Below are positions 34,401-45,503 of a DNA stretch of 64,000 nt, in pieces. Position numbers and translations under genes: made by a program. Source of the DNA: Dendrocalamus latiflorus. Its lineage: Eukaryota; Streptophyta; Magnoliopsida; Poales; Poaceae. The notes under the pieces were generated by a model, which was not told where the DNA came from, ran no database searches, and saw only the letters and a list, made by a program, of their open reading frames with translations. Numbering within the stretch: position 1 is the stretch's first letter; each line of letters opens with the position of its first letter. Where the stretch lies: NCBI GenBank assembly GCA_017311315.1, contig CM029672.1, positions 7,916,463 to 7,980,462 on the forward strand, in the 5' to 3' direction.

Positions 34401-35662
34401 CCAAGCAGAGTCGTATTTCTGAAATTTTGACTGTTCTCTTGCTGAACTGAAGATCGAGAGCAGGCCAGAAAAGGGCAAACCAATGAGGACTCAGGGAACT
34501 GAAAAGTATGATACTGCACTTTCAGCACAAAATTCTCTTTATATTAAATACTTTTGTGGATCAAATCTTTTGGGACAAAAACCTCTTTGAATGTGTCATC
34601 AGCATATTTTATTTTCCTAATTCAATAATTTGCGGCGTGCTACTGACTGATTCGCCTCTGATTTGATACTAACCACATGCACATTTATCTGCTGAAATAT
34701 GTTAATTTACAAGAATTCATTTGGATTTAGCAATTCAATCACAGAGATGTAACAAATTAGACTAATATCCATATTGACCATTTTATTGCTGTGGGAAAAG
34801 AAAATGTTGTAAGAACTTCAGGCAGGCTTCAGCTTATGCTTCTTAAATAAAACAAGAGTTAGGGCAACCTGAAACAGTATCACTCTTCCACTTGTTAGTA
34901 TCAGACACAGGTTTGGGCAATTTTGTCTCTGTATTCTCATATATTACCTAAGGCATAACTAAGTGCATACTTATAGACCAAAGTGGTCAGATTACAACTG
35001 AAAGCAAAACTGAAAGTAGAGATAAGATACTAAAGTAAAACTGAAGATACTAAAGCAAATCTGAAGATGCTAAAGCAAACTAACCAACTAACACAAGACT
35101 TATTCCTTCACCACTGTTATATATATCAAGAACATATCTAGTAGTACCTAGTAAGCTTATCCTCTAATCTTCTTGTTTCAACAAAGAACTCATGTTGTTA
35201 CGAAACCGTGTCCTCCTAAAAAAAGTGGCCTGCATTTGATACTTCAATGTCATCTTTCATTTTCATAAAACTGAAGTTTGTTGATTGCAGGCAGTTCAAT
35301 TACATATTCTACGCTGATTTGGAAGCATCGATGGCTGAGGCCCGTGCGCGAAATGCCTTGAGGGACCTAGAGGTATATGTCCTCTCGTCTGTAAGCTATA
35401 ATTGGTTCATGATATGGTTTATATCTTCTAAGAACGTAAGCAGCATCAAGTGTCCAATTAGCCCATGGCATCAAAAGGAGGCATAATCACTCATATTTCT
35501 CAAGATGGACTATGTTACTATAATCTTGAATGAAATGCTTAGCATACTAATGTCGGCATTGCTCTTGAATCTCGAGTAGTTAACCCTAGGATGTCTAATA
35601 TTGTGCAGGAAATTGCGACGTTCCTACGTGTCCTCGGCTGCTATCCGACGAGAACTCTGTGA
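22471..35662 (+). CDS. Arogenate/prephenate dehydratase-like protein, 11 exons
   Basis: Such enzymes convert arogenate or prephenate to phenylalanine or phenylpyruvate in plastids. Exons: 22471-22768, 32475-32539, 32616-32708, 32801-33001, 33265-33345, 33419-33514, 34090-34167, 34255-34341, 34453-34505, 35291-35372, 35609-35662. All phases agree, giving 395 aa, a usual length. Exon 1 is the least certain: it starts at a GCCATGG context, is Ala/Ser/Arg-rich like a transit peptide and ends with a gtacgt donor in the phase required. Catalytic region: VRVAYQGSPG, VLPIENSSTGSYHQNHDLLL, LALPGVEKEDLRRILSH, LAQCEHSL, AELYGLNIL. ACT domain: TSIVFGLEDPGILYKALGTF, IESRP, FYADLEASMAEARARNAL, ATFLRVLGCYP. 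Departures from the family: the usual Thr-Arg-Phe motif reads LTRYLLLAK, the usual DDTAGAA region reads VHHGAAGAE, and the usual GGSIHRNYD reads TGSYHQNHD. It may be a diverged or weakly active paralog. Intron 1 (9706 bp) hosts a copia element. Confidence 0.85.
23922..23997 (+). other. Candidate alternative first exon in dehydratase intron 1
   Basis: A GC-rich island (about 23760-24010) stands out in AT-rich intron DNA. A frame from ATG 23922 (MDEDNEVPSQRLIATAAGAV, then RFSVKG) meets a strong donor, AAGG/gtacgt, after 23997. Its phase matches the exon at 32475, so splicing would keep frame. Upstream the frame stays open to 23793 but has no other ATG. Another frame of the island (from 23759) has a transit-peptide-like N-terminus (MAAGVPYMTLAVCHPPC) but is out of phase at this donor. 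Confidence 0.3.
24778..24917. mobile_element. Palindromic MITE, family C copy 1
   Basis: The ends read GATCATATACCCT and AGGGTATATGATC. The 140 bp body carries 'gaggatttgccctcc', 'tgacacgtgaggtcatcat' and 'aggagggtaaatcc'. The reverse complement matches the copy at 39120-39259 along its length. It lies in dehydratase intron 1. Confidence 0.75.
25109..25562 (+). repeat. 5' LTR of the copia element
   Basis: 454 bp. It contains 'caataaatagaggg', a TATA-like box near 25220, and ends in TTAACA just before the primer binding site. An ATG at about 25429 with a short frame lies in the downstream part. Confidence 0.93.
25564..25575 (+). other. Primer binding site for initiator Met tRNA
   Basis: TGGTATCAGAGC begins one base after the 5' LTR; it is the standard plant copia primer site. 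Confidence 0.9.
26855..27660 (+). pseudogene. copia gag, frameshifted
   Basis: The open frame 26855-27601 encodes the capsid-like part (YIRDIPVLKGDNYGEWKKKI, then FILAEVDWVVTTPCP and a LIKQLVTERYSGG-type centre). It ends early at TAG 27599-27601. The zinc knuckle CLHCKKTGHYKKNC continues just downstream in another frame (27613-27654), the frame used by pol. A one-base change near 27575-27590 therefore splits gag from its knuckle. Confidence 0.85.
27670..31008 (+). pseudogene. copia pol (integrase, reverse transcriptase, RNase H), four internal stops
   Basis: One reading frame runs across the whole region with stops at 28561-28563, 28894-28896, 29419-29421 and 30679-30681. Protease-like: SSWWIDSCATVHVANN. 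Pre-integrase: LWHCRLGHISRGR. Integrase: HTDICGPF, FTDDYSRYGY and ESQQNGVAERRNRTL supply the D-D-E triad. Reverse transcriptase: WVYKTKLDSQGNVERYKARL and YMDDILLAS. RNase H: GYTDSDYAGDDRKS, YAEFVAC, DNEPAVMYAHN and AKHIDIKYY. Three of the four stops are a single C-to-T or G-to-A transition from the expected codon, as cytosine methylation damage would produce. Confidence 0.9.
31185..31638 (+). repeat. 3' LTR of the copia element
   Basis: 454 bp, about eight differences from the 5' LTR, six of them transitions. It is preceded by the polypurine tract. Confidence 0.93.
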
Positions 35663-37020
35663 ACTGTACCAAGTTGTCTCAGTTTCTTCACCCTGAAGAG
35701 CCAAGACCGGAGCAATACTCTAATGGTAGCACTTGCGCCAGGGTGAACAGTAATGTTCGCAAAAATGATAGCACGGTTAACATTAATAATACCATGTCTG
35801 TAGTTCAGAGGGAAACAAGGGGGTTAGCATTTGTTGCAGAAAAGCTCAAGGCTTTTTACAGGAAACAAAAGTTAATTCCAGTTGTCAGATTGCGCATATG
35901 GTTTTGAAACATGTCATAACGGTGCATCGTTTGGAAACGTACAGATTCTTACCACTGCACAACAGCACTGTGTTCAAACAGAGCCTAAATAGCTAAATAC
36001 AGCACTTCTTCGTATTAGCTTCTACTTTTAATTTTTACTTTTACTTTCATAAGCAGAAGCTAATATGAACATTCTAACTTTTATAAACCGTTTCTATCAG
36101 CTACTACTTTTCATTTTCACATATTATAACATACTTTGTATTTTATTATATCACAATTCCGTATGTTACATAATGGTCTAAATATTATAATATCTTTTGT
36201 TACACCGTCTTTCTTACATAATACACTATTCATCAATCATCAGCCATCACTATTCATCAGTCATAATCAAAAACTATCAATAAAAGCTAATATAAATAAA
36301 CCCACAATGTAATCTCACCCTGCTCAATAGTATAATAATATTTGCACCAAAAGCTAGAATTTGGAGTACAGTGAATCTTTACCAAGGGGGCAATTATTAC
36401 CATTTTGCATTCAGCATGCCATTTGAACGGAATGGATCATGGAACTCGATTCCTGGCACAGAGAATATGAAAGAGAAGCAATTTCATTCAGAAAAACAAG
36501 GCTCCTGCTCTAGTCTAACAATCTATTCAATGCTGAACCATTTACAACATACAATGTGACATGGGCATTACATAGGGGTGACCACGTTGTCTACACTACT
36601 GAAAGATGTCCTAAATTATGGTGCCAAAATTTCCACCGAAGAAAGCTATAGTGGTCAGAAGAGTGCGCAAAGTATTTGCATCATGGGCATACTACCAACA
36701 AGTATGCCATCACAGCATCTCCAAATGCTGGATTCTGAACTCCGGTACTGAACAAAATGGACCAATAGATATGATTTGATTCCAAGAGCGGTGTTCATCC
36801 ATCCATATTCTGATATCTTTGCACAGGATCAGTCACAAACAATGATATGATGTGACCTGTGAATTAACATCCCCAACATTGTTGCTGATCCATGTAATGG
36901 ATGTTCCAATTCTGTTATTGCCCTATTTCGCGCCCAGGTTCCACATGTCTTTACATGTTTCATGTTTCTGAGTCTGACATCCAATCTAGCAGTCACATGT
37001 ATTCATCATCCATTCCCAGC
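35663..37020. other. Region between the convergent dehydratase and bromodomain genes
   Basis: Contains the probable 3' untranslated regions of both genes. An AT-rich block at about 36018-36300 has 'gtattagcttctac' and 'agcagaagctaatat' inversions and looks like a degenerate MITE. No gene is seen. Confidence 0.45.
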
Positions 37021-40000
37021 TTATAACTGCAAAGCAAGGTCTGGCTGTTGTGCTTCCAAATTGATGCCCGAAGACTGTCGAGCTGGTGGTGAACCTGGCG
37101 AGGGGAACCCAATGTTCAAGTCTGGGCGGAGCACATCCATGTTTTGCTTCTGTTGCATGTGGGGAACCAGCCCTTGCCATTGTGGTTGGCCCTGTGGTCT
37201 CGGGAAATCTGTCTGCACCAACTGGGGGAATATTACCAAATCCTTGCTTTGAACTGGACTTTCTCTAACACCCTGAACAGGTTGTCTAAAGAACTGAGAA
37301 ACAGCATTTATTTTTGGTTCATCATCAGGATGGACATTTGCAAATGGCATCTTCCAACCAGAATTATTATTATTGTCATGAAAAGTCCGACTCACAATAA
37401 TTGGTTTGCTCTCTGAAGAAGCACCGAATGAGATCCAAGATTGAGCCACTGGAGCAGATGGAATGCTCTGATTCTCCCTGACAGCTGCTGGAAATGCAGA
37501 GAAAATGTTCTGGGGAACATCATGTCCTCTGGTTGGTACATTTACTTGGCCATGTATTGCAGTTGATCCCATTAATTTTGCATGATCATTGATATTCTTT
37601 TGTCCGCTCGCATTCATGGCAAAGCTGGTAGCATTTACTGGTTGATTTTTAGTGATGAATCCAATGCTGCTCATTGGTCTGGTTTTGTCAGAAGTTCCAA
37701 ACTTCCCATCACCAGGTCGTCCATGGTACACCCATGTAGCCTCATTTCTGGGCTGTGGTACAGCTGCTTCTTGTGACTGGAAGAAGGGTTTAGGCTGCCC
37801 ATTAGTATGGTTTGGGGAAGGCACATCATGCACACCAGAAGCACCTTTGGCACCCTCAAGCTTCTGAGGTGCCATTTCAAGTGGGTGGGTGCTTTTAGAT
37901 GATTCACTTTTTCTCATTTGATGAGTTCTGATTGCTTCGGGTGGTTGGAAAAAGGGTCTAGGCTGGCCAGCCATTTTGTTCAAGACAGGCATATCAAGCA
38001 CACTAGAAGAGGCTCCTTTTGAACATTCAGACCTCTGTGGTTGCATTTCAAGAGGGCGGGCAATGGAGGATAAGCCGCCTTTCCTCATTTGTTCATTGGT
38101 TGTTCTTTTGGTCTTTGCAACACTTCCAGCCACTCTATTATTCTCATGCAGTGATAATGCATCAGTGTTCCTGTGCTGGGGTTCAGCAGTAACACCAAAT
38201 AATCTTGGTTTAAATTCTGGACTCTCAAGTGGACCAGACACTCCAACTACGTTGTTGCCAGTGGTTATCCGATTAAGTAGATCCTTTGGATTAATACTTT
38301 CTGTTGGTCTGAGCCTTTCATTATCTCTAGGCAGAGAGGCATTCCTTTGTACATTCGCCCCAGAGCTAATCAGACTTCTTGATTGATCTTGCACGACAAG
38401 AATAGGAGGTAATAGTGGCTCATATTCTCCAACCCAACCACGTCCAAACCTTACTTCAGCAGGTAATGCCTGCTGAATGCGTTCAGAAGCAATTCTCCAG
38501 CCTTGAGAACCAAGTGAACCGGCAAAACGAGCCAGACTTCTTGCATATGAGTGCTCAGCATGAAGTCCAACCTGTGAGGTCACATTTAAACATATGAGCT
38601 AACCAGCGAAACAATTTACTCCAAGAAATATAGATCAGTTAGGCTTGGATTTAATCAGATGCATTAACATACACTAATGAGCTCTTTTGGCTCCGCAGAG
38701 AAGACATCGAAAATTGGGTCAGCTTCCAATGAAGGCTGTTCTTCAGATGTATCATAAGTTTTCCGTCTAGTCTCATCTACCACAATTGACTTGTAGCTAG
38801 GCTTTGCTGAATAATCCCTGGCTGAAAAGTGAAGAAAGAATAAAGAATGTCAGTAAAATTGGACTAAGTCGGGCTGGTATTAGCATTTAGTTATACAGCA
38901 GTAAGAAGGTAGTGAAGAGCTGAAAAAAATTGTTAGCTATGTCATTCCTCCATATAACACTTGCAAGATATGCAACTCAATAAAGCTTTATCAGTTATCT
39001 TGGTAAACATTAAGCATTTTAGTACCAAACTGCCACAAACCTGAATAGTTCACAGGAACCCCACATACAGCAGATATAGCATATACAAAAATGACCATAA
39101 CCTTCCTAAATGGATTTATTCATCATATACCCTCCTCATAGATGGAAATTCAGGATTTACCCTCCTGACCCACGTGTCAGTGACTTATGATGACCCCACA
39201 TGTCATTGAGGTGGGAGGGTAAATCCTGAAATCCCCAATTCAAGAGAGGGTATATGATGAAGATCCCCTTCCTAAATGACTAGTTTCCTTTTGATGGGCA
39301 TTCTTCATTTATCCACATCGTAGTGTTGCTAGTTTCCTTTTGATGGGCATTCTTCATTTATCCACATCGTAGTGTTGCTAATTGATCCATTCTAGTGACT
39401 AGTATGGCAGTTAGGTCTTTTAACTAATTGAAAATTCTAAATGACAAAGTTCTAATTGAAAATTGCAAGGCAAGGCCACCAAATTAATGCATAGTATGGT
39501 AGTTAGGTCTTTAACTAATGGATCACTTCAGTAGAGAGAAGCTGATTCAGCGAGACAAAAAAATGATACCTGAAATATCATCGGCCTTCTCAGATCTGAT
39601 CTCATCCAGTGGAGAACTGATATCTTTATCTAAAAACCCATTGGCTACAGTGCAACCTGGGGGTTCAGCGGCATTAGCCTGTGACATGCTTAAGCCATTA
39701 GAGCCATCGCCTGCAGAAGCAATGGTTGCAGCAGAAACATCTGAACCCAGGGCATCTTGATTATTCATGCAAACTGGCTTCTTAACAATCTCTTCATTGC
39801 AGGAGTAACCTAGATCATCTTGCCCATCTCTGCAAACAGGCTGCTCAGCCGATTCTTTTTGGCGCGAGTGGCCCAGGTCTTCTCTATTTCTGCAAATGGG
39901 CTTCTCAACCAGTTTTTTTGGGGATAAGGGGCCTACATCTTCTCCATTTGTGCGAATGGGATTATCAACTGGCTCTTTGTGGGATGAGAAAACTGGATCT

Positions 40001-43000
40001 TCTCCATTTCTGCAAATTGGATTCCTAATGTGTTTTTTCTGGGGTGACAAGTCATCTTTTGAACTCCTGGAAGTGGGTTTCTTGACTTGCTGTTTGTGGT
40101 GATCATATTCTGAATTTTTGAAAATGGCTTTCCTGTGTTGCTCTTTGTGGAATGAGGCGCTTAGATCACCCTCTGAATTTCTGGAAATAGGTTTCTTAGC
40201 TTGCTCTCTGTGGAATGAGGAACTTGCATCATCCTCTGAATTTCTGAAAAAGGGTTTGTTAACTTGCTCTTTGTGGAACGAGGAACTTAAACCATCCTCT
40301 GAATTCCTAGAAATGGGTTTCTTAACTTGATCTTTGAAGAATAGATCATCTTCCGAATTTTTGGAATTGGGTCTCTTAACTTGCTCTTTGCGGAACAAGA
40401 AGCCTCGATCGTCATCCGAATATCTCAAAACAGGCTTCTTAACTGGTTCTCTATTGCAAGAGTTTGGTCTAACTTTCTGTTCACTCTTTATTTGGTTTTT
40501 TGTAGGTATGCCCTCGTCTCTCAGTTCCTGAAACTTTTTTCTTGCCAGCTCTTGTATGGAATGGGCCTGCATGAATAAGCATAGCAAGAAACATTCAATA
40601 CTAATTGCCAAATGATGTTATCATAAGTGCATTATTATTTATAAAGACTGTTTGCATACCTGTCTAAAGTAAATTGTATCAGGTGCATTGTACTGCATTG
40701 CATTGCTGCAAATTAAGAAAACATCATCCTGCAATTTAAAGAAGCATATCACATAAACTGCTCAATTTTCTAAGTGCAATTGTACTCATCATTTGATAGA
40801 TATATCTAGCACTTGACCTTACCAAAAGAGAGAAAGGGAATAAGAAATTAACCCAGAATGGAAGTGTTTTGCCTTTCTGAGACATATTTGTAAACCAAAG
40901 CACAGGTTCCATTCATTCAATTAACCAATGAAAACAACATAGTAGATTTCTGACATTAGACTTGTTAATTATTTGTAGACAATGAGCTTGGAAAAATTTT
41001 AGGCTATTAGGCTCATATGCTATTAGACTTGTTGACGGTAGGAAGTAGGAACAAGCCAATCCATCAGACATCATATGCTATTAGGCTCCTAGATTTATGA
41101 TATTAACATTGTTACTTTAGATCCATCACCAAATAAGGAAGGTGTAAGTTTAATGCGATGAAAAGCATAGGTGCCATGTCAATCTCATTAGACTGTCCGA
41201 GTGGAATAACCTAATTTACAATACAAAGCACTATGATTTCCATAAAAGGCTAGCATCCACGCCCAGATAATACCTTTTAGTATCTGAAGCTAACAAAGTA
41301 CCTTCTAGAATTTCAAGAAAACAGGCCAGCACAACTTGGCTCAGTCTACAGTCAACATAAGGCTTGCTGTCTGAATGTGATTTGTCAAGCTAGTCTTCCT
41401 CAAGGTTAATGAACTGCAGTGAGATGGGCTCAGATTGTTTTAGCTTCCTTGATAACCCCTCACTGTCTATGACAAGAGGATAGCATCCTGGTACCAGGCA
41501 AGCAGTACCAAACAAGGCATGCCTAGGGCCTTAGGTCCTATACAACTAGTATATCCTTTAGTCTGGACTCTTTCACAGTTGCAGACAACGGTGGCCATAC
41601 ACTTACTGGTTTGACTAGTAATCACTAACTGTTCCAATAATATTGGTACAGTGCACAGATATTGGGATAGACATCAAAAACCTTACAACCAAACCAATGA
41701 ATGTTAACTGCAAATTATTGAAAAAAAATTGTCATCTTTTTTCTCAAGGGAGAAAAGTATAATCACTATTTTAACCATTTGCATGAGGCAGCATTTATAA
41801 ACAAACAATAGTGTGCACGAACTTTAGCAAGATCCATAATGGAACAGTTGGAACAAACAGAGTAATGGCCTAATCCTGGAGTTGTCCACTTTCCACGAGT
41901 GCAGAAATTGCCAGTGGAAAGTTGAAATCTAGAAATGTAATTATAAACATGAGATGAATTGGATAACTCGTACTATGTTGCTGCATTTGTCAAGCTACGC
42001 TACAAACTTGATGCTCTAAGGTAAAGGAAACGTATCAAAGGTTGCTAGGTGAAATTCACTCCCAGACAAATATAGTATGAACCGAAATGCCCCACTCTCC
42101 CCAACTACAACATCCACTTAAGCAACCAACCAACAAATGGCAACACTCCGTTTGCATCTCGCGTTCTACTTCACTAGCTAAACATACGACAAAAGCTTGA
42201 AGTCTGACCTCAAATTGCTCGAATGAGCGATATGCATTCCTGGCAAGCTTCCTCCTCACGGTGCCGAAGTCCATTGGGTGCTCAATCACATCATGGTAGT
42301 CAGGCAACTGCATCAATCAAAACAACCATGGCACCATCAACACTCAATAGCTCCCCCTGATAAATTAGCAACTCCAACAAGCATGACAAACGAACAAACG
42401 CCCTCACCTCCTCCGGATCCACTGGCTCCGCAAATACTCCGTACGTGTCCTTCCTGCAGAATCAAACAGTGGCAGAAGAAATCGAGCTCATTACTGAACC
42501 AAATCCCATTTCGCGTAAACGTAAAAGATGAGAAACACGCACTTCTGCAGCTTGTCGAGAATCATCTCCAGCGCCTTCCGGTCCGGCAGCGGCGTCGTCC
42601 TCGCCGTCCCTAAATCCACCGCAAAAAAAAAATCAATTTCTTCTCTTAAAGAAAGGCACAAATAATCACATCATCGAGCAGGAAGAGATCAGCAAACAGC
42701 AAACAAACCGAACCTGGCACCGGCAGCCGCTTCGTCCGCGGCGCGCTCGCGGCGTCGCCCCTCCCACCACCAACCTGAGAGAAGAGCAGATCTCGCGTTA
42801 AAGAACCAGCTGCACAGTGAAGCAAAGACAAGGCCGACCACTAAACCGGCGGCATGGTTCACCTCGTGATGGCGAGATCTGTCGCCGCGCGACTCGATCC
42901 GGCGCTTCTTGGGCGGCTTGACCCGCTCCGCGCCGCCGCTGCCGTCGTCGGCCGCCCCCTCCTCCCCGTCGGAGGATTCCGAGTACAAGGGGGGAGGTGG

Positions 43001-43363
43001 GCCCCGGCGGTGGTGCTGGTCCGGGGGGAGCTGGGAGAGCTTGACGACGAGCTTGAGCTTGCGCCGGCGGCGGTCGGAGGTGGAGGTGCCGGCCCCGCCG
43101 CCTAGGCCGCCGTCGGAGTCGGAGCTGGACGGCTCCGGCGACGGCCTCCGGTGGTGGGGGCGGGACGGCGACGAGGAGGGCGAGGACGGGAAGGGGAAGA
43201 AGTCGTCGACGAGCGGGCGGGAGGACGGGGCGGCGGCGCGGCGCGGGCGGAGCGGGCGGCTGCGCGGCGGCGACGGCGAGCGGCGGCAGGGGAGGGGGTG
43301 GGGCACGGCGCCCCCCCTCCGGCGGGCGGGGTGGTTCCTCTCCGGCGACGGCGACGGCGGCAT
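37021..43363 (-). CDS. Bromodomain protein, likely BRD1/2/13-type SWI/SNF subunit, nine exons
   Basis: Exons in transcription order: 43363-42863, 42774-42714, 42609-42543, 42453-42408, 42307-42209, 40728-40660, 40566-39570, 38821-38673, 38571-37021; phases all agree, total 1179 aa. Residues 1-167: Ser/Pro/Arg-rich with acidic patches and KPPKKRRIE (nuclear signal). The bromodomain runs from about residue 190 to 300: PLPDRKALEMILDKL, YGVFAEPVDPEELPDYHDVI, HPMDFGTVRRKL, then AMQYNAPDTIYFRQAHSIQE with the acetyl-lysine-binding Asn. Residues 320-557 are twelve peptide repeats (separate entry). Exon 9 starts VGLHAEHSYARSLARFAGSL and GRGWVGEYEPLLPP, a block I associate with Arabidopsis BRD1, BRD2 and BRD13, reported members of the BAS SWI/SNF complex. 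The tail ends DLNIGFPSPGSPP and QQPDLALQL. ATG 43363 is chosen, but the frame is open upstream to ATG 43633. Confidence 0.9.
39120..39259. mobile_element. Palindromic MITE, family C copy 2
   Basis: Ends TCATCATATACCCTCC and GAGAGGGTATATGATGA. Matches the reverse complement of 24778-24917, including 'ggatttaccctcctg', 'cccacgtgtcagtga' and 'tgtcattgagg'. Lies in the intron between exons 7 and 8 of the bromodomain gene. Confidence 0.75.
39280..39377 (+). repeat. Perfect 49 bp tandem duplication
   Basis: Units 39280-39328 and 39329-39377 are identical, starting 'ctagtttccttttgatgggc' and ending 'atcgtagtgttg'. Nearby, 'agtatggcagttaggtctt' (about 39401) and 'agtatggtagttaggtctt' (about 39492) are a second, looser duplication. 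Intronic in the bromodomain gene. Confidence 0.95.
39739..40452 (-). repeat. Twelve-copy peptide repeat in bromodomain protein exon 7
   Basis: Residues about 320-557 consist of 16-22 aa units on the plan (K/R)EQVKKPISRNSEDDLSSSFH. Early units are closest to each other; later ones drift (KLVEKPICRNREDLGHSRQ, ESAEQPVCRDGQDDLGYSCN, EIVKKPVCMNNQDALGSD). Each unit joins a basic half (KKP.SRN) to an acidic half (SEDD). It is predicted to be disordered, with alternating charge. Confidence 0.85.
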
Positions 43364-43493
43364 GGCTGCCGCCCGCTTCTTGGCCTCCTTGGGGTTTGGT
43401 TCTGGCTTGTCTTCTGTCTCTTTCTTTCTCGCTCGCCTTTTTTTCACGGCTGCTTTTGTTTGTTTAATTCCATCGCTTGCGTCTCTGTGTCTC

Positions 43494-43575
43494 CATCTCT
43501 CTCCTCTCTCTCCCACAGTCTCTCTCTCTCTCTCTCTCTGCTGCAGCCGCTCTCTCTCTCTCCTCCGACGGGAAG
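43494..43575 (-). promoter_or_regulatory. GA-repeat leader upstream of the bromodomain gene
   Basis: On the coding (minus) strand this is a dense GAGAGA tract about 130-210 bp before ATG 43363. Such tracts are common in plant 5' leaders and can bind GAGA-type (BPC) factors. The same DNA would encode an Arg/Glu repeat (RERERE) if translation began at ATG 43633. Confidence 0.5.
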
Positions 43576-45245
43576 ACGATGGGTGCGTGGGCGTGGGCTC
43601 GGTCCATCGAACGGCACAACTATTGCTGCGCATTGAATTAGCAGTGTGATCTTCCCGCTCTCTCCCGCCTTGATGGATTTTTAAACGAGATTTTTTAAGA
43701 TGAGTTCTATTAATTAATTACAGTATACAATATAATAATTTCATTTATATCGATCAAAATCGCATACGAATACCTCTCTATAAATTTCTCTATAATCTGT
43801 TGCTATTAACGAGTCAAAACTAAAATCTATTAGTAAAAGTTAATATAAACGTCTCCTACTAAAGATATAAGTAGTGTTGATTTACAGCTAATTTAAACTT
43901 TCGTTATGAGTATTATCTTAACAAAAATAGTTTTAATATTTATGCATTAGATCTCATGTACAACGTCACAAATGTAAAGCAGTTGAAAACATGCAATAAT
44001 ATTACTTTCTTTTCTTTGGTGATGAAAGGGTTGCGAGTTATTTCTCTACAGTGAAATAGACGCTTTTAGTCAAACACGTGTAAAACCAATGACGTTGTTA
44101 TTACTAAAGAAATAGTTAAGGTATTTTTGGATTTATGCTGAAAAGTTACGACTTCTTGAATGTTGAAACAATGGTTGGCGTTGACTATAACTAAAGGAAA
44201 GTAAGTTTGGCTAGTTTCTGCACTATGCAAGCCCCAAGCCGTTACATTAACACAGAAGCTAGTAAGAAACAGAGAAGCGTCATATGGCATTTGTCTTGAA
44301 TTATTCGTCATGGTATGATACTACAGTGACACATACTTATATATAAATATACGGAGGTTTTATCTACAGTGTTATCCGACTCAACTTAATTACATAAGTT
44401 CATGACGATACATATTTAAGTTTTAAAGAAACTAAAAATACTAAATGCTAAGCTACATTCATTTTTATTTTTTAAATGAACTAAAACTCAACAATGGCAT
44501 CAATTGCATAATTAATGCCAAACAGACCAGCTAGAATAGAACCACCTCTAAAGTAAATATGCACATAGCAAAAGTTACTGTTTACAGCATGGAGATCTGT
44601 CATTTCCCATGACCAAATAATTGAGAAGAGGAAAAACCTGCTCCAACTATATAGCACTGATATTTTTACCAATAAAGATACAACATGCAAGTAACGGAAA
44701 TCAAAAGCCTCCAAAACAGCGTGAGATGAGGTCCGAACGGGTTTCTTGGGTTTTGGTCCATGGTCGTGGTCTACGTGGGTGCGAGACCGCGTCGCTTTCA
44801 CACACACTCTCTCTCTCTCTTGTTATTTTTCCCTTTCGATCTTTTCTGACAGCGTGACAATTTCTGGCCCTTTTATATTCGATATAAATCCATTCCCGTC
44901 CTTGCCGGGGTCCATTTTCCCCTTTCCCACGTGCCCTGCTACGGGCACACGCTTTACTTTACCCTAGGAAATTTCCATGGTTTCCTCTGGAGAATTTGCA
45001 TGGTTTCCTCTGATAATTTTATAATGCTTTTTTTAATTATTCAACGGTTAGAGTTCAAATATTATTGGTTTTTAATTTCCTTGTTTTATAATCGAGCGAG
45101 AAATCCCCAAAATTTAGGATCTCGGCTTTTGGTTTCCTTGTTTTACAACTAAGCCTCAAGTTGAAATACAAGATTTTTGATATGCTCTCATAGAATTGAA
45201 CTTTTATGATATAATTTAGTGTTCTAAATAGGACCTAATATGATA
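43576..45245. other. Intergenic AT-rich stretch
   Basis: Probable bromodomain promoter region followed by AT-rich DNA. An AT-rich MITE-like block lies at about 43675-43860 ('gcatacgaatacctctctataaatttctc' in part). A CT microsatellite is at about 44804-44820. No gene is seen. Confidence 0.4.
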
Positions 45246-45503
45246 CTCCTTTTGGTCACAATAAGTGAGGCTTTTGATCTTTTTAAAGCAACAAGATTCT
45301 CCTTTGACCACTAAATTATCTTATCATATATTAGATAAAAGTTGTAAAGTGTAATACTATGAGGGTTTTTTTTACAATAAATTCGCTTGTATCAATTTTA
45401 TATATTTAAATCATACGTTTTAAACAAATATATTTGGTCAAAATTAATAGGGTTTAACTATATGCATTTTAGGATGTCATTTTTTTATGATAGGAGGGAG
45501 TGA
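45246..45503. mobile_element. Stowaway-like MITE
   Basis: The left end CTCCTTTTGGTCACAATAAG and right end GGAGGGAGTG are imperfect versions of the Stowaway terminal repeat, with TA on each side (45244-45245 and 45504-45505). The body is AT-rich and non-coding. Tc1/mariner class. Confidence 0.7.

Noticed and set aside
43151..43649. Plus-strand open frames over the bromodomain first exon
   Set aside because: Antisense shadows of a GC-rich exon and its GA-rich leader.
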